DNA from: Chromera velia
Taxonomy: Eukaryota > Sar > Chromeraceae
Assembly (NCBI GenBank): GCA_018398765.1
Contig: JAHBMJ010000793.1
Coordinates: 28,645-39,917 of the forward strand
Direction of reading: 5' to 3'
Length of the DNA stretch: 11,273 nt
Shown: positions 7,188 through 11,273 of the stretch, in pieces
Layout: every line of letters begins with the position of its first letter
Numbering within the stretch: the first letter of the stretch is position 1
The notes under the pieces: generated by a model
What the model was told of the DNA's origin: nothing
Databases searched by the model: none
What the model saw: the letters and a program-made list of their open reading frames with translations, nothing else
Made by a program: the position numbers and the translations under genes

Positions 7188-9118
7188 CTGCAGGCAGAGA
7201 AAGCCGAAAGCAGTGTGTGTGGATCAGATCGCTGCCCTTCTTTTCGAAAGAAACAAATCTGACGGCTCTTACTGCAGGACAAATACACAAGAACAAAAAA
7301 GGGCCCCGAAAGAGAACACCACAAACAAACGACCTCACCTGTTGTCATTGTCAGCAGCATCCTCGCCAGACGGCAGAACGACCTGAGATGCTGCCCCTAT
7401 CTTCTCCATCAGATCGCAGCTCTCCTTCTCCACCCTCTGGATACTCTCCTCCCATGCCCCTTTGGCCACCATCATTGCGGGTTGGCCACCCGGACAGGAC
7501 ACTTGAGTAGGCAGACCGCAGCAGGCGAGTCTGAGGAACTCCTCGTGGTTCTCGATCGGGTCTACCGTCGTCGCTTCGTTCCCAGAGATCACCGTCTGAT
7601 CAAGTGATTTCAGAAAAGGAGGAGAAAAAAAAACGAAGAAAGCAAGATTGCAAGATGGCCAACGCAAGAGTGTCATGTCTGTCTTAGAGAGACTGCAGCA
7701 GTCTGATTCCAAGTCGATCATCACTGAGGGCTTCAAAAACACGGTGACTATCGTGCGGGGCGAAGGAGGCACTTAGTGAGGAAAATGGATGGTGAAACAG
7801 AGACAAGGAAGAAAAGAGAGCTTAAGCGGGAAAGAACGAAGGGACGGAAGGAAGGGAGGAAGGGGGGGAGGGGGGAAGCGAGGAAAGGAGGAATGAAGGA
7901 AAGAAGGAAGGTAGGAAGGGATTGAAACAACCAGACTGACGAGCCATCTCTTGTAGTCCTGTACAAGGTTCTCGAGAAATTGGAGATTCTTCTTCAGTCG
8001 TTCCTGTTCTATTTTCTGCATATCAAAGGAGAAGAACAAAAGCAAATGCAGATAAATAATAACAGAGTGAAGGTGAGGTAGAAAGAATTTGCTTACGTGG
8101 CAAAGAGAGGGAGAGGACGGTGAGATAGACAGATAGGTGACCATGTATGCAGTGAAAGAGATCGAGAAAGACCAGAAACAGATTTGCAAGCCTCGTGCAA
8201 TCAAACGCGTCGACAGACTTGAGGAAACATGGGTTTGCATATTTTTTCACTCCCGGAAAGTGAACGTGAGTTGACACAGCAACTCCCTCTGCTGTCTGAA
8301 AGGAGAAAGGAAACGACTGACGATCAGAAGATCGAGGTACTCGTTCATTGCCTTGTGGTCTTGCTGCAGACGCACGAGCATGAGTGCATGCAAACAGACA
8401 GTCAGGTAGATAGAGCCACACACATATGCTTTCAAAAATGCTCAGGAATGACGTGTCGCTGCCTTCCGAAAATTTCATACGACCGGATTGCGCGTCTCTC
8501 GTTTCACAATTGAAACCCATCCGGTGGACATCCTCAAAGATCCCCTTGGAATGATTCAATCGCATGAGTCGGAAAAGTAGGCCGAAAACAGAATGTTCGC
8601 CGCTTTCGGTTTGATTTGAAGGCCTGCTTGCTTCAACCAAAGAGCACTCACTATTCCACTTCCCTTTACCCTGCGTGACGAAAAGTCACCCTTCCCATCT
8701 GGATTTCTTCTTCTTCTTCTTCTTTTTCTTCTTCTTCTTGGCTGCCCCACCCTCTTCCCTCCCGATGAAGTCATTCCTATCCAAAAGCTTTGACAATCTT
8801 GAATCAAAAGATCGATCCGTGTCCCTCCCTATCCGACCTTGAATCCATCCGAGAACCCCCCCACATCGTCCTGGAACATGTAGTTGCTCTCTTGCACAGC
8901 TGCGTACAGCAACTTGCATTTCTGCACAAACAGGTGCATGCATGCAGGGAAGATAGATTGGGTGCATGCATAGAAGGAAAATATACGATCATCCAAGTGA
9001 TAGAGAAGTAAGGATGTGCTAAGCCTCCCGTAAGAAAATTCCCAAGCGGCATCGCCTTTAAGGCATGCATGCACGCATTTGGGGAAGAAATGTGGCGGGA
9101 AAAGAAATCACGGAAGGG

Positions 9119-9184
<66 letters not shown>

Positions 9185-9193
9185 AGAGAGAGA

Positions 9194-9263
<70 letters not shown>

Positions 9264-10397
9264 CAGAGAGACAGAGCAGAGCAGAGCAGAGCAGAGCAGA
9301 GGAAAGTAGCAGAGCAGTCGAGAGAAAAGAGAAGAGGAGAGGAGGAGAGGAGGAGAGAACAGAGGCGAGGAAATGAGAGGATAGAAGCTACGGCTCGGTC
9401 TCTCCAAGAACAAGAAACTGAGATGAGATCGCTGCTGAGAGAAACTCACAACTCGCAAAGAAACAAAATGGGAGACAGAAGCCTCGATGCGTCCAAGTAG
9501 CAACCCAATCACACACTGCCTCAATATATGAATCACCAAAGATGCCGACCGACTCACGTCCACCATTTTGTATTGGATGTAGCTCCCTGTGGAGATTCCT
9601 TTGCGGAGCACCTTGCTGAGTTTGGAGATTATCACGTCTGCTTCCTTGATGAAGAACCCTCGGAACTCGGACATGTCATCCGACTGACGGGAAAATACAC
9701 ACAGACAGATGTACAGATACACACACACACACATACACACACACACAGAAAGGGAGCGGTCGACAAAAACGCAGAGATAGACACACAGAGAGAACCGGGG
9801 ACACCAAACAAGAAAGACAGACAGACAGACAGAAAGACAGACAAAGAGGGAGGGGGGTGGGGGTCGGAGAGAAGCCGGCCCACTCAGAGTTGTCACCTCG
9901 ATTCGACACAGTCACACGTAGTGAGTGACCACGGATGCTTTTGCACATGCTGACGCATCACAGACGCATTTGCCCCTCTGCCATGCAACATGCCAGACAG
10001 CCGTTCCTACAATCAGTCAGCAAGTTAGTAAGTCAGTGTGTCAGTGAAGCAGTGGGTCAGTTAGTCACAGTCCATCAGTGAGTCAGTCAGTCGGTCAGTT
10101 AGTCACTCTGCGAATCAGAAACTGGCAGAGGGGAAGATTGCAGGACACACAGCACCAGTCTTGCACCTCACTCGACCGACTCACCATTGCATCAGACATG
10201 ACACTGGAGAGGTCCCGCAGGCTTTCGTCCACTGATCCGTCCGTCAACGCGTCTGCAGCCGGACCGTCCTCAGCAGCAAAATTTGCCAGGTTGCCGGGAG
10301 GCGGTCGGAAGTCTGGTTCAAGTGGTGCCCCTGCCCCGGAGATCACATCTACCAGCAGGGCATGGCAAAGGACGACAAAGACAGACCACTTCTTCAT
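6479..10397 (-). CDS. Seven-exon gene for a secreted or lumenal helical protein of unknown family, 501 residues
   Basis: The family is not recognised. Exons in order: 10397-10185, 9683-9558, 8921-8838, 8363-8322, 8015-7941, 7595-7339, 7187-6479. All six introns are GT-AG and all phases agree. The start ATG (10397-10395) has an in-frame TGA four codons upstream. Residues 1-20 look like a signal peptide (MKKWSVFVVLCHALLVDVIS). Residues 28-60 are acidic and Pro/Ala-rich. Residues 72-180 are helical, with coiled-coil-like charge (KIEQERLKKNLQFLENL). Residues 181-390 hold most of the mature Cys (205, 206, 214, 240, 373, 385, plus 115). Residues about 410-501 are Pro/Ser/Thr/Glu-rich and probably disordered. 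The inference is a protein entering the secretory pathway. No membrane anchor follows the signal. Confidence 0.7.
7339..7595 (-). CDS. Secreted-protein gene, exon 6
   Basis: 257 bases from a GATCAG acceptor to the donor GTGAGG, ending with two bases of a split Arg codon. It includes a Cys cluster (LACCGLPTQVSCPGG), then a Lys/Glu helix (EESIQRVEKESCDLMEKI) and an acidic end (GEDAADNDN). Confidence 0.75.
7596..7940 (-). other. Intron 5 of the secreted-protein gene, with a purine-rich tract
   Basis: A 345-base intron. About 125 bases (7795-7920) are almost all A and G on the plus strand, so C and T on the transcript, and include a run that could form a G-quadruplex on the plus strand (7854-7875). 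Confidence 0.6.
7795..7920. repeat. Long purine tract with GGAA-type units
   Basis: Imperfect GGAA/GAAG/GGGA units on the plus strand. It sits at the 5' side of intron 5 on the minus strand, so it is not the acceptor tract. Confidence 0.8.
7941..8015 (-). CDS. Secreted-protein gene, exon 5 (coiled-coil-like)
   Basis: 25 codons reading KIEQERLKKNLQ, FLENLVQDYKRWL, between TATGCAG and the donor GTCAGT, phase 0. Hydrophobic residues recur about every third or fourth position, as in a coiled coil. Confidence 0.7.
8016..8321 (-). other. Intron 4 of the secreted-protein gene
   Basis: A 306-base GT-AG intron between the 14-codon exon and the coiled-coil exon. I see no repeat and no phase-compatible exon in it. 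Confidence 0.55.
8322..8363 (-). CDS. Secreted-protein gene, exon 4 (14 codons)
   Basis: A very short exon reading QDHKAMNEYLDLLI, between TCTGCAG and the donor GTCAGT, phase 0. It continues the charged helix. TGCATGC lies about 21 bases upstream of the acceptor. Skipping it would keep the frame. Confidence 0.6.
8364..8837 (-). other. Intron 3 of the secreted-protein gene
   Basis: A 474-base intron. It contains a CTT/TTC block (8705-8739) that would read as poly-Lys or poly-Arg on the minus strand. Splice-like sites near it (a CAAAG acceptor and a GTAAAG donor) do not yield a phase-consistent exon. Confidence 0.5.
8705..8739. repeat. CTT trinucleotide repeat
   Basis: About eleven CTT-type units with one interruption, inside intron 3 of the minus-strand gene. 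Confidence 0.9.
8838..8921 (-). CDS. Secreted-protein gene, exon 3
   Basis: 28 codons between a TTTGTGCAG acceptor and the weak donor GTCGGA, phase 0. It reads KCKLLYAAVQESNY, MFQDDVGGFSDGFK. A TGCATGCATGCA motif lies 12 bases upstream of the acceptor. Confidence 0.65.
8922..9557 (-). other. Intron 2 of the secreted-protein gene, repeat-rich
   Basis: A 636-base intron containing the 180-base compound microsatellite 9121-9300 and three TGCATGC-type motifs (8935-8946, 8963-8970, 9066-9073). Confidence 0.6.
9121..9300. repeat. Compound microsatellite (AC)n-(AG)n-(ACAG)n-(GCAGA)n
   Basis: AC dinucleotides 9121-9150, AG dinucleotides with a few GG interruptions to 9240, ACAGAG-type units to about 9275, then five GCAGA units to 9300. 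On the transcribed strand this reads TCTGC, TCTG, TC, TG, the same order as the repeat at 4062-4147. Confidence 0.95.
9558..9683 (-). CDS. Secreted-protein gene, exon 2
   Basis: 42 codons between an acceptor CCCGTCAG and a donor GTGAGT, phase 0 on both sides. It reads SDDMSEFRGFFIKEAD, VIISKLSKVLRKGISTG, SYIQYKMVD; helix-forming and moderately charged. Confidence 0.7.
9717..9748. repeat. AC dinucleotide repeat
   Basis: About fifteen AC units with one ATAC interruption, in intron 1 of the minus-strand gene. Confidence 0.9.
9811..9844. repeat. GACA/GAAA tetranucleotide repeat
   Basis: A short version of the large array at 881-1109, with the same GACA units and GAAA interruptions, in intron 1 of the minus-strand gene. 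Confidence 0.9.
10013..10106. repeat. Degenerate AGTCAGT-type array
   Basis: About a dozen imperfect units of the form AGTCAGT, GTTAGT or GTCAGTG. On the transcribed minus strand they read CTGAC and CTAAC, the shape of intron branch-point motifs. Confidence 0.75.
10185..10397 (-). CDS. Secreted-protein gene, exon 1 (signal peptide)
   Basis: 71 codons from ATG to the near-consensus donor GTGAGT. Two Lys are followed by a hydrophobic core (WSVFVVLCHALLVDVI) and a small-residue region (SGAGAP), a classical signal peptide with likely cleavage near residues 20-24. The remainder is Pro-rich then acidic. Confidence 0.75.
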
Positions 10398-10892
10398 CTT
10401 TCTTCTTCAGGTCTTGCTTGGACTGTCTGTGTGCGGCGTCCTTCGTTTTCTGTCTTCTTATCCGGTTTCTGTGACAGTGGTAGACAGTGTAAAGAAACGG
10501 GCAGGAAATATATACCAGGGCGAGTGATACAAACTCCCTCGACGCCGCCCCGTTCTCTTGGAGCACGAAGCAGCCTCCCTGGTTATTTCACTTTCACGGT
10601 TGTTCCTGCTCTGTGTTCTGCTGTTCACACAGGACCCTAAAGGGCCGCTCGCATCATCTTGCAGTCTGCTTTTCTGTTCGTCTGAAGAAAGTCTTGGACA
10701 TCCGACTCGCGCTTTGCTTGTGGTACCAGACGTGACTCAATGTTTAGAGATGAACGTGAATCTGCTTCGGTACCGAAGACAATCAAGCATCATCTTGCAG
10801 ACCACACGTACAATGAGCAATGGATCGATTGATTTGCACCTAAATATATATGCATGCATGTGCTGCAGACCTTTTCAGACCGATATATATAG
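10398..10892 (-). promoter_or_regulatory. Upstream region of the secreted-protein gene
   Basis: About 500 bases with no supported gene. It contains a 14-bp perfect palindrome (10765-10778), a 14-bp direct repeat (10651-10664 and 10787-10800) and a TGCATGCATG motif (10851-10860). No TATA box can be assigned with confidence. A role as promoter follows only from position. Confidence 0.4.
10765..10778. promoter_or_regulatory. 14-bp perfect palindrome
   Basis: CTTCGGTACCGAAG equals its own reverse complement. It lies about 370 bases upstream of the start codon of the minus-strand gene. A dimeric regulator site is possible but not shown. Confidence 0.45.
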
Positions 10893-11273
10893 GCGAGAGA
10901 ATATATACATGCATGCATGCCCCTCGAGGAAAAAGTGAAAACGCGCGCGCTTTGCGCGCGGGGAAGTGAGATATACATGGGGACTCGGGTGCCGGAAAGG
11001 CTGACTTGGGAAAGAATGCTATGTCCCACTGATGAAAGCAGAGAAGAGAACGAAGTTGATGCTTGTAAGCCCTCTCGATTGTCAGCCTGCAGCCATGGCA
11101 GTCAACCTGACGAGCAAGGGAATTGGCTGATCCGTCTTTGTGAACGCTCTAACTTAATTCCTCTCCACGGCCTGTCCTTGATATGTGAGAAGCTGGGTCT
11201 TGATATCTCCTTTCCGGGCCCGTGCACCTTTTTTAAAACAGGAGAAGAAACAACAGCGATTGATCACTTTTTT
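10893..11273 (+). mobile_element. Fragment resembling the endonuclease domain of a non-LTR retrotransposon, cut by the window edge
   Basis: The frame is open from after a TAG at 10890 to the window end (127 codons). Its last 60 residues read DEQGNWLIRLCERSNLIPLHG, then after a spacer FPGPCTFFKTGEETTAIDHFF. This matches the general pattern of the C-terminal half of apurinic-type endonuclease domains in LINE elements: a conserved N/G, Leu-rich helix with LC, NL..L.G, then T(F/Y) with G, then (S/T).ID. The upstream GDFN-type motif is not visible in any frame nearby, so the 5' side is degenerate, truncated or on another exon. A cellular protein of the endonuclease/exonuclease/phosphatase superfamily is the alternative. 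Confidence 0.55.
10944..10960. repeat. Alternating CG hairpin
   Basis: CGCGCGC (10944-10950), a TTT loop, GCGCGCG (10954-10960): a perfect 7-bp, all-GC stem with alternating purine and pyrimidine bases, inside the open frame of the retroelement-like fragment. Confidence 0.8.

Larger units (their letters stand above)
9684..10184 (-). other. Intron 1 of the secreted-protein gene
   Basis: A 501-base intron with an AC block (9717-9748), a GACA block (9811-9844), a G-rich run (9848-9863) and a degenerate GTCA/GTTA array (10013-10106). No phase-consistent extra exon was found. Confidence 0.6.

Noticed and set aside
8686-8807. Poly-Lys or poly-Arg exon in intron 3 of the minus gene
   Set aside because: The basic run comes from a CTT repeat. 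The possible acceptors and the GTAAAG donor do not agree in phase with exons 3 and 4, which join cleanly without it.
9848-9863. G-rich run as a second G-quadruplex
   Set aside because: Only three separated G runs are present, so a four-tract structure with loops of at least one base cannot be drawn.
9108-9896. 262-residue minus-strand frame through the AC/AG repeat
   Set aside because: It contains exon 2 of the minus gene in its middle, but the rest is translated repeat (Ser-Leu, Cys-Val) within introns.

Overview
The window looks like nuclear DNA from a microbial eukaryote. Both gene models are broken into many short exons (14 to 235 codons) with GT-AG introns, and reading phases agree across almost every junction. 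Introns have pyrimidine-rich 3' ends, mostly closing in TGCAG or TTCAG, and are loaded with di-, tetra- and pentanucleotide repeats. There is no bacterial gene organisation. An alveolate such as a chromerid would fit, but that is a weak guess from style; nothing seen here fixes the lineage.

Layout. (1) 171-4922, plus strand: the 3' part of a multi-exon gene for an unrecognised membrane protein. About 347 residues are visible, with three hydrophobic segments, a charged middle domain and a Cys-rich, basic tail. The 5' end lies outside the window. (2) About 5190-6430: an AT-rich island with a composition unlike its flanks. It holds four copies of CTAAGTTTT and one exon-like stretch (6108-6232) with its own acceptor and donor, possibly an insertion or an assembly join. 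(3) 6479-10397, minus strand: a seven-exon gene, apparently complete, for a 501-residue protein with a signal peptide, a helical middle and a Pro/Ser/Glu-rich C terminus. All six junctions keep phase. (4) 10398-10892: the upstream region of that gene, with a 14-bp perfect palindrome and a 14-bp direct repeat. (5) 10893-11273, plus strand: an open frame running off the edge that resembles the C-terminal part of the endonuclease domain of a non-LTR retrotransposon.

The two genes converge on the AT-rich island. Nothing shows that they work together. No tRNA, rRNA, CRISPR array or recognised metabolic gene was seen. The points most worth checking are the foreign-looking island, a stop-free intron whose length is a multiple of three, a transmembrane exon with no AG acceptor, the high share of GTC donors, and TGCATGC motifs beside 3' splice sites.
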